Shown piece by piece: positions 1-11,356 of a stretch of DNA of 45,582 bases. Numbering within the stretch: the first letter of the stretch is position 1; the number at the start of each line of letters is the position of its first letter. Source of the stretch: Entrophospora sp. SA101 (taxonomy: Eukaryota > Glomeromycota > Glomeromycetes > Entrophosporales > Entrophosporaceae). Both the position numbers and the translations under genes were made by a program. Location of the stretch: positions 44,767-90,348 of the forward strand of contig CAUDNR010000191.1 of NCBI GenBank assembly GCA_958430865.1. Reading direction: 5' to 3'. The notes beneath the pieces were generated by a model. The model saw only the letters and a list, made by a program, of their open reading frames with translations. It did not search any database and was not told where the DNA came from.

Positions 1-76
<76 letters not shown>
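1..76 (+). repeat. (TAA)n trinucleotide repeat, read as poly-Asn
   Basis: About 25 uninterrupted TAA units open the window. In the frame of the downstream WD40 gene they read AAT, giving a poly-asparagine tract that continues into an Asp/Asn/Glu-rich linker. A matching (ATT)n tract lies at 2463-2494, where the opposite-strand half of the same gene type ends. The tract is coding and also a plausible recombination or mis-assembly point. Confidence 0.95.
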
Positions 77-78
<2 letters not shown>

Positions 79-1968
79 TAATAATAATGAAAATGAAAAT
101 GAAAAATCAAAAGGTGGTGCAATATGGACAATGAGTTTTAGTAAAGATGGAAAATTTTTGGCTACAGGAGGTCAAGATACTGTGGTTAGAGTGTGGGCTG
201 TAATATCAAGCGATGAGGAACGTGAGTACTTCCTGGGAAGAAATGGCAAAAAGAATGCTTTTGATGATGTCAGTGGTACTAAACTTGGCGCTCCCGTGTT
301 TCGTGAAAAGCCATTATACGAGTATACCGGTCATACTGCTGATTTATTGGATTTAAGTTGGAGCAAAAATAATTTCTTGCTCTCCTCGTCAATGGACAAA
401 ACTGTTAGATTATGGCATATAACAAGGAAAGAATGTTTATGCTGCTTCCAACACACTGATTTCGTTACCTCGATTGCTTTCCATCCAAAGGTTTTCATTC
501 TTTTCAAAAAAAAAATAAAAAATAAAAAATATTACTTTTTTTTGAAAAATAATTAAAAATATTAATATTAACCCTCAAAATAACCTGTTCAAATAATGTG
601 CTAATTTAGGATGATAGATTCTTTCTTTCTGGATCTTTAGATTGTAAACTTCGATTATGGAATATTTCTGAGAAGAGAGTTGCACATTGGCATGAATTGA
701 CCGACTCACAATTGATTACTTCTGTCGGCTTTACTTTGGACGGGAAATTTTCAGTCGTAGGAACACTTAAAGGTCTTTGTTTATTCTATGAAACTGATGG
801 GCTACGCTATCATACTCAAATTCATGTAAAAAGTTCTCATGGCAGAAATTCTCAGGGCAAAAAAATAACAGGTATAGAGCCATTTCCCGGTACTCCTGCT
901 GGTCAAGAGAAGGTAAAAATATTTTCTGGTGGATCTAATCAATTTATCCATTAATTTACCAACCAATTAATAAATCCAATTGACAATTTCCATAAATTAT
1001 TTTAGTTACTGATATCGTCAAATGATTCAAGGATACGATTGTATAATATGCGAGATAAATCACTGGAATGTAAATACAAAGGAATGGAAAATACTTGTGG
1101 CCAGATAAGTGCAACATTTAGTGATGATGGTCGTTATATTATTACTGGATCGGAGGATCGTCATGTCTATATATTTAACGCTGACCAAGCGTCAATCAAT
1201 TCGTCACATCATGGATCAAGTAGCAGTGGTAACAGCTGGCTTAAAAAAGGAAAAACAGCTTACGAGAGCTTTGAAGGTATTTATTTATTCATTTGTTAAT
1301 TAATCGATTGCTATAAATATATCATGCTATTTTTATTTACATCATCATAATAATATATTATTATTGTATCAGCACATCCTGCAGTAGTAACAACTGCAAT
1401 ATTTGCACCAACTCGTACCAAACAATTAATTGCACATGGTGGCGACCCGATATATTCAAATACAATCAATCATGACACATCCATCCCTTCTGATAAATTT
1501 ACTTACCCTGATGGGAACATTATAGTTTCAGCTGATAATACTGGTCGTATAAAGATATTCCGTCAAGATTGTGCCTATTATCATTCTCACGACAACGACA
1601 GTTCGTCAATTCTAAGTACCAGGTAATTGACTAAATACATTTGCTTGTGTGAATAACTGCACTTTCCAACATTCGACCCATTTCTAAACTCCAAATTATT
1701 ATAAATTTTTATATATAGATCTTGGAATTCAAATTTTAGTAGCATTAATAGTTTATTTAGCAAACCTATAAATTTTCCTAACAGACTAAGAAGAAAAAGT
1801 GATGCATCAAGTTTATATTCTGGAAATTCAAGTATAGTGAGTATGGATGGACCAACTACGCCAACCACGCCGGCTACACCAGCCACACCAATAACCAATA
1901 ATAATAATAATAGTAGTAGTAGTAATGTTGCTGGTGAAAGAGGTTCGCAAGACTCGGGTGGTCAGTGA
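2..1968 (+). CDS. WDR44/YMR102C-type WD40 protein, C-terminal half (5' end missing)
   Basis: Five exons fit GT-AG introns and stay in frame: 2-490, 610-912, 1006-1276, 1373-1622 and 1719-1968 (TGA). About 520 residues are visible. After a poly-Asn linker come seven WD40-type blades. Landmarks are GAIWTMSFSKDGKFLATGG, GHTADLLDLSWSKN, KTVRLWHI, HPK-DDRFFLSGSLD (joined across intron 1), ITGIEPFPG, SSNDSRIRLYNM (start of exon 3) and TGSEDRHVYIF. The tail is low-complexity, with Thr-Pro repeats and Ser/Asn runs. These landmarks match the WDR44 family (a Rab11-binding protein in animals; YMR102C/YKL121W relatives in yeast), which acts in membrane traffic. The role here is inferred from family only. 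The missing N-terminal region appears on the opposite strand at 3670-2463. The ATG at 131 is internal and is not the start. Confidence 0.9.
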
Positions 1969-2461
1969 TTTCAATGCGAGTGTGGATTTGCAGAATGTAG
2001 AGCTTACCTTATAAAAAGATGAACTTGTTTGTGCCATTTGTCATAAACCTGCATAACAAATTTTTTTTTTAATTTTATTATTATTATAATATTAATAATA
2101 TAAATGTATTATTACATATCTATTAAATCACCTGTTTTCTTTACAATATTTATAAATATAAAGATCAAACTTTTACAATTCATTTTTTTTCTTTGATGAA
2201 TTCTCAAAAAGAATTGATATATTCTAATGCAAATTTGAAAAATTTTTTTTTTGTGACGCGTTATTTCCAATAAATACATATATTTAATATTATAAAAGGA
2301 ACCTTTATCTCAAAATATTTCACGTGAATATTGATTTAATAATAATCCACAATAACGAGTGAAAGAGTCCAGTGATTTGAAAATACCCATATTTGAAATG
2401 ACTTGTTTTGCTCATGGTGTCTTTTTATGATCAAAGAACTATTTCGATCATATTTTAAAAC

Positions 2462-2462
<1 letters not shown>
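1969..2462. other. 3' flank between the two WDR44-like halves
   Basis: No gene is seen. The stretch is AT-rich and poly-T-rich and serves as 3' UTR and flank of the + strand gene. On the - strand it follows the point where the N-terminal half breaks off. That frame continues from the poly-Asn tract for about 40 residues of sequence that does not look like WDR44, then stops near 2336. Confidence 0.6.
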
Positions 2463-2493
<31 letters not shown>

Positions 2494-3670
2494 CAACATC
2501 ACATTCAGTTGAAGGCTTTGGACTTGATAATTCTTGGGCCAAAAATAAATGATCGAACTCTCTTGTATATTTATTACGTATTTTAGCCTATCTCATGAGG
2601 GTGGGGGATTTTTTTGGTAGTAATAATAAATTAATAATATTAATAGATGATTTAATCGATCGATTAATTAATTTTATAAAATTAAAAAATATAATGTACA
2701 AAAACCTACCTTAATATATTGAGGCCTAGTTTGTCTTCCAAAATCATTCGTTGTCTCGGAAAATATTTCAGCGTTATTACCAGTTATTTTAACTTCATCT
2801 TTTTCATCATCTTTTGCCTCGCCACTTCCGTCTCTTCCTTGATGTGAAGGACGTCTTTTCAATCGGTCCAAAAAAGATGTTGGTCTTCTAATTAATTATT
2901 AATTTGTTAATTTGTAGATGTAATATGATGTGAGATGAGGTGATGTGAGAAATGAAATAGAACAACAACAATAACAACACAAGAACATTAATATTAATCA
3001 TTAAATACTTTAGTGATTTGCTAGTATCTTTGTGTGCCGTTTTTTCATCATTGTTATCAAATTTATTATTACTACTATTACTAATGCTCCTTACGCGTCT
3101 AGATCTATTATCATTGTCATCATCATCACTCTCAAATTTATTGTCTGAACCGGCCCTTTGCATTATTTGAAAAGATAAAGGGTCAATGTTTACTTTTGAT
3201 TTATTAAGCTCTTGTTCAATATCTGAGACCGGAACATTTCTACCAGTATCAAGGTCTTTAACATATACAGTCATATCTAATTCTTGTTCTCCTGCACTGT
3301 AATTAGCACCAATATCACTTTCCCTTTTTGATAAAGTATCATTATCATTTTTAATATCATTTGATTTTGATTTGTTATTTTCAGACGTATCAGTAACAGA
3401 AATTTCTGGAATCATTGATGAATTGTTATGATCATTATTTGAATTTTTTATTTCTTCTTTTACTTGTTTTTTCTCTTCTATTTGTAATGAAGCTGCTAAT
3501 TTGGAAACTATTCCATTTAAGGAGGAGGAGGAAGAAGCAGATGAGGAGTTATTATTATTGTCGACAGTATTATGAGTTGTTTTCTGAGTGTCGACATCGA
3601 CAATTTCCTCAGCATCTACAAAATTTTCATTTTCACTTTCTTGATCTGAAAGATAAGCGGCGGAATCCAT
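2463..3670 (-). CDS. WDR44-like N-terminal half (3' end lost in (AAT)n)
   Basis: Three exons on the - strand splice in frame: 3670-3009 (ATG at 3670), 2887-2710 and 2587 to about 2463, giving about 320 residues. The sequence starts MDSAAYLSDQESENENFVDA and is acidic and Asn/Ser-rich. It then has a segment reading KDLDTGRNVPVSDIEQ and DPLSFQIMQRAG, which resembles the conserved pre-WD40 region of WDR44-family proteins. After intron 2 comes NKYTREFDHLFLAQEL, the usual lead-in to the first WD40 blade in fungal members, and then a poly-Asn run. The expected blade sequence is absent; it is found on the + strand at 77 onward. So this is probably the front half of the gene whose back half opens the window, or a truncated paralogue. 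A TTG-initiated extension upstream of 3670 was not used. Confidence 0.75.
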
Positions 3671-4304
3671 TTTTTTGAAAGTTCCCAAAAAAATTAATTT
3701 TAAGTTTTAAAAAACTGGTTTTTTTTTTTTTTTTTTTTGATTACTAACCATAGTGGTTGTTTGAGTTTCTCTATCATTGTTAGTTTTTTTTGTGTTACAG
3801 ATTTGCAAGTAAAACAATAAAATATAACAGAATTGCTAGAAATAGCATTAATTAATATTGATAACACGCACATTCGAGGATTTGAATTAATCACAATTCC
3901 TTAACAAACAAGATTTGACTTTCTCCTCCCAAGGAACCTTCTGCTGGCTGACTGACAGGGCACTATTGTCTCGTTAATTCCCTAACCATAATCTATTTTT
4001 GAATCAATCAAACAATCACACGCGAAACAGAAAACAACCAAAAAAAAAACAAGCTTTGCAAAATTTTTCGTCACACAACATTGATTGATGCATGTAACAT
4101 GAGATAAAAGGCGAAAAAAAATTTCCTTTAGACAAAGAAAAATTCTCAAAGGAAAGCATCCCGCTAAAAAAAAACGATATTCGATTTAGAGAATGTTTGC
4201 GTCAAGAATTATTATTACTTTAAACCATGGGATAAAAATGGAAGACAAGCCTAGCAAGAAGAAGATCGACCATTTGATCAATCAACAACTCACCCTTATC
4301 AAAA

Positions 4305-4343
<39 letters not shown>

Positions 4344-6484
4344 CGTCATGACAACCAATTTTTTGTGGAGTCAATTTTATTTATTATTATTATAATATTA
4401 TATAAAACATGAAGAGGGAGAGAGAGTAAAACATACATAGACATGGAGTGACGGTATCCAAAGTAAGAGGGAGGCAATGAAAATTCTATACAAAGAAACA
4501 TAAAGAAAGACACGGGTAGTAATGATCATTGATAAATATTCTACTAATGGAATAATTAACATTGACATTGTCTAATAAGGTTGATTGTTATCATAACAAC
4601 CTATATTAACTTATATTAATAATAATAACCTAAATTGGATTCTAAAAAGTTTCTGGATATTTATTTTTTTTTTCGTAGATTTCATAGAGTAAATAATAAC
4701 ATCACTCGCACACACTCATTTTTAACTTTAGTCACCTGAGCGAATCGTGTGCATCGGATTAAACGTATTTGCACGATTCCGAATCAACCAATCATAATTG
4801 ATAGTCAATTACCTGATTATCATGCAGACACACACGCACGTGTCCAAAGCGCCCTGATCTCACAAGACAAATAGCCAAATCCAAAAATGAGTTCTATGAA
4901 AAATTTTAATTTTTTTAATTTTTTTTTTATTATTAGTCATTTTTTTTTTGATTTGTCAAAAAAAAAAAACAACTGTCAAGCCAAGTAAAGTAACTCATTC
5001 AGACAATAACTCATTTTCAACGATGATGCATTCTTTTAATCAATGTAATAGTAGTAATGGTGATGTAATGTCGTAGTAAATTTAAAGCCTAATTTTGATA
5101 TATTAGTATGATTTTGAAACCATGATTGATAGTCTAATTAGCAGAGACAGTCTAACTATAAGTCAATGTCTTGTGACCATAATTAACTAGCCAGCTATCG
5201 TTAATTATTATTTAATTAGTAAATTGAGAATACAAAAAAACGTAAAATGTATAATGATGTATAAATTAAATAAATAAATAAATAAAAAATGGAGGAGATA
5301 AAGCAAACGGATCATTGTTTATGTGCCGGATTTGATGTGAGTTAATTATAATAATAATATATTTATAATAATGAATGATAATAATGATTGATGATCAAAT
5401 CAATGAGATGATTGATAATTTTAATTTTATTGATGTGTTATTTTTTAATTTGTTGACAAAAGATTGATTTTATTTATTGATTGATTTTAGATTTGATTTG
5501 ATTTTTTATTGTTTTGATATCAGATAAATTTTATTTTCTTTTTAGTTAAAAAAAATAATTAAATATCATTTTTAATATCGAGAATTGAAAAAAATAATAA
5601 ATGAAAAAGCAAAAACTTCAAAGGTATAACCAATTCGTTAATATTAGAAAGTATTGTGATATCATGTAACATCAAATTTACCAGAAAGTTCAAGTGGCTT
5701 AAATAGAGTAAAACATATAAAAAAAAAGAATGTGAATTTAATATTTAAAAAAAAATGGATTATTTATTTTTGGTCTGGTGACTCTTACAAAATTTGCATG
5801 ACATATTACAATACATAATATATAATATTATTTTTATACTAATTCATTATGTAAAAATATTTTTTTCAAGTTGAAATTTCTAGTAACTGATATAAATAAA
5901 ATGGATACTATTTATTATTAAAATGATTATTCGAATGACGTACAAGAAAAAATGTATCACGAAATGTATTAAAGAGAAGCATCAAAATTTTTTTTTTATT
6001 TTTTTATCTCTCTTCTAACTTTAATAATAAAATAAATTTTTTTAATTAATAATATAAATTAAAATTAATATATAAATATAGATATAAAATCCTATTTTTT
6101 TTTTTCAAATTTTTTTTTCCGAAATAATAAATAAAAAAATATTAATCTTCTTCTTCGTCATCATCATCAAAACTTACAATTAAAGTTATCCGTTTGTTTC
6201 TTTTAATATATTGATTATTCAGTTAATTGATATAATTATAAAAAAAAATCACTATAAATAGTAATATAATATATACACTTTTACACTTTTACATATACAC
6301 GCTTATATATATATATATATATATACTTTTTAATCTAATTTTTACATATTTACACTTATATATATATACTTCTAAATATATATATATATATTTTACACAA
6401 GATTTGTGAATATATCATCAAAAATAATAAAATCATTGTAATTAGAGACATTTAATTAATCATAATAATAATAAATTAGTAATA
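3671..6484. other. Gene-poor stretch upstream of both flanking genes
   Basis: This lies between the divergent WDR44-like N-terminal half and the CRAL-TRIO gene, so it should hold both promoters. It contains poly-T/poly-A runs, (TTA)n at about 4305-4343, and alternating TA and TTTACA-rich sequence at 6270-6400 just before the CRAL-TRIO start. The part from 3894 onward is the left end of the 11.28-kb duplication. Two short open frames (4238-4351, 5289-5336) are possible but weak. No other gene is seen. Confidence 0.6.
4238..4351 (+). CDS. Possible 37-residue small ORF with poly-Leu tail
   Basis: An ATG opens a 37-codon frame that begins MEDKPSKKKIDHLINQQLT and ends in a run of leucines encoded by (TTA)n, then Ser-Ser and a stop. 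A basic head with a hydrophobic tail could resemble a tail-anchored micropeptide. It is equally likely to be chance reading of a microsatellite. The same ORF sits in the second duplication copy at 28889-29002. No homologue is recognised. Confidence 0.15.
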
Positions 6485-8572
6485 ATGAGTTGTAATTTAG
6501 TTAAAGAGAAAATCATTCAACTGACTGCTTTATACAAACAATATGAATCTATAGTGGACGATTTACAAACATCGATATTTAATTATTTAAATGAATTGAA
6601 TCAGGAATTAAAGCTAGATTTCATTACATTTGAAAGGTCAAGAAAATATATAGACGATAAAGGTAACTTAAACTGTGCACGTTAAATTGTTTATTTTTTA
6701 ATAAATAAAATTAAAATCGGGATTTTAATTTTCTTTTTTTTTTTTTTTTTTCCTTACCAAAAATCATCATTAGAAAATATATTTAATTTTCTTAAAAGGG
6801 CTGGATTTGATTTTGAGATTGCCTGTAAAGCTTTAGAAAATAATCTTAGATGGAGGATAGAAAATAAGGTTGACAATATTTCAATTAATGATATTCATCC
6901 ATCTTTACTTGAGATTGGTTTATTCTATTTTCATAAAACTGATAAATTCAATCGTCCCTGTGCAATCCTTAATCTCAGAGAATACACAAAAAAAGATCAA
7001 CCAATCAAAAAAAACAGCAGCAATCAACAACAAAACGATGATGATTACATGTTGTTACCACCTGTGACAATCGATGATATAAAGAAATTCATTATATTCA
7101 ATGTTGAAATTTGCAGAAGATTATTATTGGATAAAAGAAATTCTTCGTCGAAAAAAGATAGCATGATATTACAGTATGTCATGCTATTGGATTTGAAAGG
7201 TGCAGGTGTTTCAACTTTGGATATGGAATTGGTTCCATTTGCGGTTGATCTCGCGAGACATCATTTTCCTGGTTATATAGGTTCGATATTTGTCTTGAAT
7301 TATGGCTGGATGTATTCCGGAATATGGCAGATATTCAAAAGAATCTTACCCGAAGAATCGTTGAGTCGCATATTTTTCCCTTCGTCAAACAAAGAATTGC
7401 TGGATTATTTTGATGATGATGATTTGTTGTTGGAACATGGCGGGAATGATGACTATAAATACGACTTGAAGAATTACGATATTTATCAATTATACGGCAA
7501 ACCTTCCTCTGTATTATCGATGCCAAAATCTTTGTACAGGGTTACTTCATTCGATTCATCCCATGAAGTATTCTTCACGCCTTACTCCACTCCTTATTCA
7601 AGTAGACCAACAACACCCAATAACGATAATAGCAATAATCTGTCTCCTTCTGTTATAAATATTCGTCCGCCATTCAAGCATCGTTCATCGTCTTCCAGTA
7701 GATCATCCAGTAGGCCATCTAGCAGACCTTCAAGCAGACCTCCAAGTCCTGGAGTAATAAATCACCATTATAATAATCATATTAATCATATCAATCATAA
7801 TCATAATAATCACATTAATCATATTGACATTACTAATAACAACAATAACAACAACACTATCAATAATAATAATGCTAATAGTAATAATAATCATGTTCCA
7901 AATTGGTTAAAGATGACTCCAAAATCACCTCGTGTAATTCCTTTACAACCATTAACTCCTACTAACACTAACAATAATGGTATAGTTTCACCAAAACCAA
8001 TTAAACCAATCCTAACTAATCATTTATCAAATGGTAATCATCACAATAATAGCAACATCAATAATTCCATTAATAATAATAATAATAGTGATCTACATGT
8101 CAATTTCCAAATTGATTATCTTTCTCATAATCGTCATCTCCAAAATAACAGCAATAATATCATTAATGATCATTATCCTTTTCCTCATCAATATGAGGAG
8201 AATGAAGAAGATGACGAGGAGGAAGGAGATGAAGGACAAAATAATTCTTCTTCATCAATACTAAATCATGAGATTTCCACATCTTTGGTTTCTTCACCCA
8301 CCAACACTAAAAATTTAAGTTCAGATTCAGATTCGCCAATTTCTACAACTGCCGCCACCGCCACAACTGGTCTATCAATACCAAAATCAAGATTGTATAA
8401 ATTAACTCGAATACATAAAACTCTCAAAAATTATTTTGAAAGATTACTGTACAGATTCATATCACGTAGAGTAACTGGCGTGCTATATTATATGGTGATG
8501 TTTGTGGTTTTCCGTGGTGGTTTGTTCAACGAATTTTGCAAAGTAATAAAACAGAATGCCTTCTCAACTTGA
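6485..8572 (+). CDS. CRAL-TRIO (Sec14-like) lipid-binding protein, copy 1
   Basis: Two exons, 6485-6662 and 6774-8572, join in frame across a 111-bp intron and encode 658 residues. Exon 1 plus the start of exon 2 give the helical CRAL-TRIO N-terminal part (a LKRAGFDFEIACKALENNLR segment). The lipid-binding fold follows: a predicted strand around QYVMLLDLKGAG, then DLARHHFPGYIGSIFVLNYG and SGIWQIFKRILPEESLSRIF, closing with LLLEHGGNDDY, which is the usual end of a Sec14 domain. The long middle region is low-complexity (Ser/Arg/Pro, His/Asn, acidic). The C-terminus has a hydrophobic stretch, VTGVLYYMVMFVVF, that may touch a membrane. Family role: binding or transfer of phosphoinositides or other lipids; the ligand cannot be told here. 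An ATG at 7049 lies inside the domain and is not the start. Confidence 0.88.
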
Positions 8573-9302
8573 TTAATAATTGTCTGAGAGTCTGCAATTG
8601 TTGAAATACTGGATAATTTGTGTGATAATTTTGTATTTGGGAAATGAAATTAGTTGGAAATTGAGATCGAAGTTAGGATTGAAATTGTATATATGATTGA
8701 TTGAGATTTGGATCAAGTTGTAGTTTGTTTTGTTGATAAATTTAAAACGTTTTGAAATTATAATAAACTGAAAATTGATTGAAATCATCACCAACTATAA
8801 TATAAAATTTTATAAAAATTTGCATTGTTTTTTTATTAATTATGAATTTTTTTCATTTTGCGTTAAAAAATTTTTTTTTAAGCTTCATAATTTACAATTA
8901 TGTTTTTTAATGTATTAAAAAAAATATAATTATTAATTTATTTTTTTTTTTACACATGATTTATGTTAAATATGTTAAATATTTTTTTAAATTAATAAAT
9001 AAATTCACATCTTAAAATTGTACATGATTGATTAATGGTTTATTATTCATTTTGTGACTCCCAATCTTAAAGAGTTACTTGCACACCATATTCAATAATT
9101 GTATTATTCATTAAAAAAAAAATCAATTAATTTAATCAATTAATTTATTTTAAAACAAATAATGATGGAATTGTTTATTTTAATAAAAAAATAACATTAC
9201 GATGGATGACATCGAAAAAAAGAAAAATACAGTTAAAAGTTTGCGATTTGGATTTATGAATAATATCATGCTTTTTCACAACAATCTTAATTATTTCCAG
9301 AT
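8573..9302. other. 3' flank of CRAL-TRIO gene
   Basis: No gene is seen. An AATAAA-like signal lies near 8761, followed by T- and A-rich tracts. The right edge (9295-9302) is the target-site copy TTCCAGAT of the next transposon. Confidence 0.6.
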
Positions 9303-10158
9303 TAAGAATGGTTGACGAAATATTTTGCAGGGCGGGGAATTATTTCGTCGCATTTGACGAAATATGACGAAATTGACGAAATTGACCAATTAAATCGACT
9401 AAATTTTCGTAACCAATGATCAAAGGTATGGCTAAATATTTATCAGTATAGTGACGTCACCAAAATAATGATTTAGATTCGGAACCCTTTGTCTTATCAT
9501 CACGATAAAAAAGAATTGAGAATAATCACCATGGTAAATACCCTACATATTGAATTGCTATATAAAATGCCATGTACAATACAATCAATAAAACCTTCAA
9601 TGTACTTTCGGCATATGCGTCGATTTTGCTTGAACCTCAAAATTCAGTATGGTATGATCATAACGTTATAAATATCTTATACTAGCAATAATCCATTAGT
9701 TTTGAGGTAGTGCTATTGTTTTGACCGGATATATAGTAAAATAGTTTTTTTAGGATTAATTATCACTACTGGCCATTCACACACAAAATAAAATATACAT
9801 GTAAGCTCATTAAGTCGTGTGTTACAATCAATTGTTTAAAATAAATAAATGACCGATCTATCGAGTTCACATGTGTGCAGGGTTTGAAAGAAGGGCCCAA
9901 AAATCAAATCGGCTGATATGATAATTACATATTACCCCATCACTATCCTTGTCCAAAGTTGATGAATGATGTTAATGTATTGGCTGAAATGTTTTGCACT
10001 ATTTAAAAACAATTAATATATATATGTATAGGACTAAAATTTATTATTTAGTGATCAGCAAGTATTGCAAGTATCTTTTATTTGATTGGCTAAATTAATT
10101 TCGTCAATTTCGTCAAAAGATCCTTGGAGATAAATATGAATCTAGTCAACCATTCTTA
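9303..10158 (+). mobile_element. 856-bp TIR transposon with 8-bp TSD (non-autonomous)
   Basis: Perfect 14-bp terminal inverted repeats TAAGAATGGTTGAC (9303-9316) and its complement (10145-10158) are flanked by identical 8-bp repeats TTCCAGAT (9295-9302 and 10159-10166). The TIR zones carry further inverted motifs built on GACGAAATTGACGAAATT. No transposase ORF is present. An 8-bp duplication fits hAT, P or Merlin-like elements, but the ends lack the CAGNG start of hAT, so the superfamily is open. The second copy lies at 33954-34809, and a right half remains at 25085-25376. Confidence 0.8.
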
Positions 10159-10244
10159 TTCCAGATGATCAACTTATTTTAAATTTAAACTTATCAAGAC
10201 AAGATATCAGTTATCTAGATTAATAATTATAAATGGAACGGTCG

Positions 10245-10620
10245 GTTACTTTACCTTTTGCAAGTTGAATTGACAGAAAAAATATACCATATACTTCATT
10301 CAATAAGGTCAAATATAAATTAAACTTATATATCAGAGCAATAAGGTTGATCAAAAATGTTTGGTTGTCAAATTAAAAACTTTAGAGCAAATAGTTGGTG
10401 GTTATAATCCATTTAATAAGAGTTAAAGAGGCAGTAGTTTATATAATAGATACATTTAATATTATTATTAGTTATGCTATTAATAATAAAGATCACCATT
10501 CGATTTGTAATAGTGAGTGATACTTGTTTTTGGTCATGGCTACGATATTTGGTTTGATTAGATGGTAGTGTTTATGGTATATAAGTAGATTTGGTGAATT
10601 AAATATTCGATAACCTACAA
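10245..10620 (+). pseudogene. TLDc-domain relic
   Basis: Decayed sequence runs parallel to the C-terminal half of the downstream BTB-TLDc gene. TTTTGCAAGTTGAATTGACA (10257) corresponds to the stretch before the TLDc domain, and GGTGGTTATAATCCATTTAA (10398) to the GGYNP motif. A later part echoes the DHAVYC and LPIFG region. Stops and indels break all frames. It is an older tandem relative of the gene at 11357. Confidence 0.6.
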
Positions 10621-11356
10621 AAATCAAAAATCAATTTCAAGTTAAATTGTGAAAACTTGAAAGTTTTCCCGAAAAGTTCAAAATTATATGAAATCGCGCA
10701 ATTCACAACATTATTATATATATATAATCATTATATTCTATAAATTATCAAATTTTGTTGGGTCGTAAATAATTAAATTATTATAAAAAATGGGCGGAAA
10801 GTTTACAATTTTAAAATGGTCTGTCCAGCAAATAAAACAGTCGTATTATTCACGTATAACAACCTAATAGCACACTCCGAGGAAGACCGAGCAGTCACGA
10901 GTTACCATAAAGGTTGCTCAACTTGAAGAGTTGGCGTTTTTCTTGTTCCAATTACCGTAGATATTACGGGCAACGATTGAAACATAGTTCACAAAGGCCT
11001 TGCTATTGCTTTTGTTTCTGGACAAGGAAGTGGCAAAGATCTAATAGCTGAGCTATATACTAATTTTTTTTCCGGATAATGGTAATTGATTAAAGGCAAA
11101 TAATGATAGGTTAAATTGTATTTTTTTTATACTGCTTTTCGTTTGCAACTATATAGTTTTTTTCTTAGTTTCCTTTTTTACTTATTACCGTTTATGATAT
11201 TTCCTTATAAATTTATGACTTTATATTAATTATTTGAATCAAGGTTGTTATATAGTTATTTAATCATTTATAAATCCTTACTATTACTACAATTATAATT
11301 AACATGCGATTGGCCATTGGCGATCTTCATTTAATAATTTTTTTTGAAAAAAGAAA
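10621..11356. other. Upstream region of BTB-TLDc gene copy A
   Basis: No gene is recognised. A more GC-balanced patch at 10860-11060 (containing GGCAACGATTGAAACATAG and GGACAAGGAAGTGGCAAAG) reads like old coding DNA but has no long frame. The last 200 bases are AT-rich and would act as promoter. Confidence 0.5.

Noticed and set aside
6142..6210. Short - strand frame ending in an Asp/Glu-rich tail before the CRAL-TRIO start
   Set aside because: It looks like a C-terminal acidic exon, but no matching upstream exon is visible on the - strand, which is occupied by the CRAL-TRIO gene.
7049..7051. ATG at 7049 as start of a 507-residue protein
   Set aside because: It lies within the CRAL-TRIO domain. 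Splicing exon 6485-6662 to 6774 keeps the frame and completes the domain.
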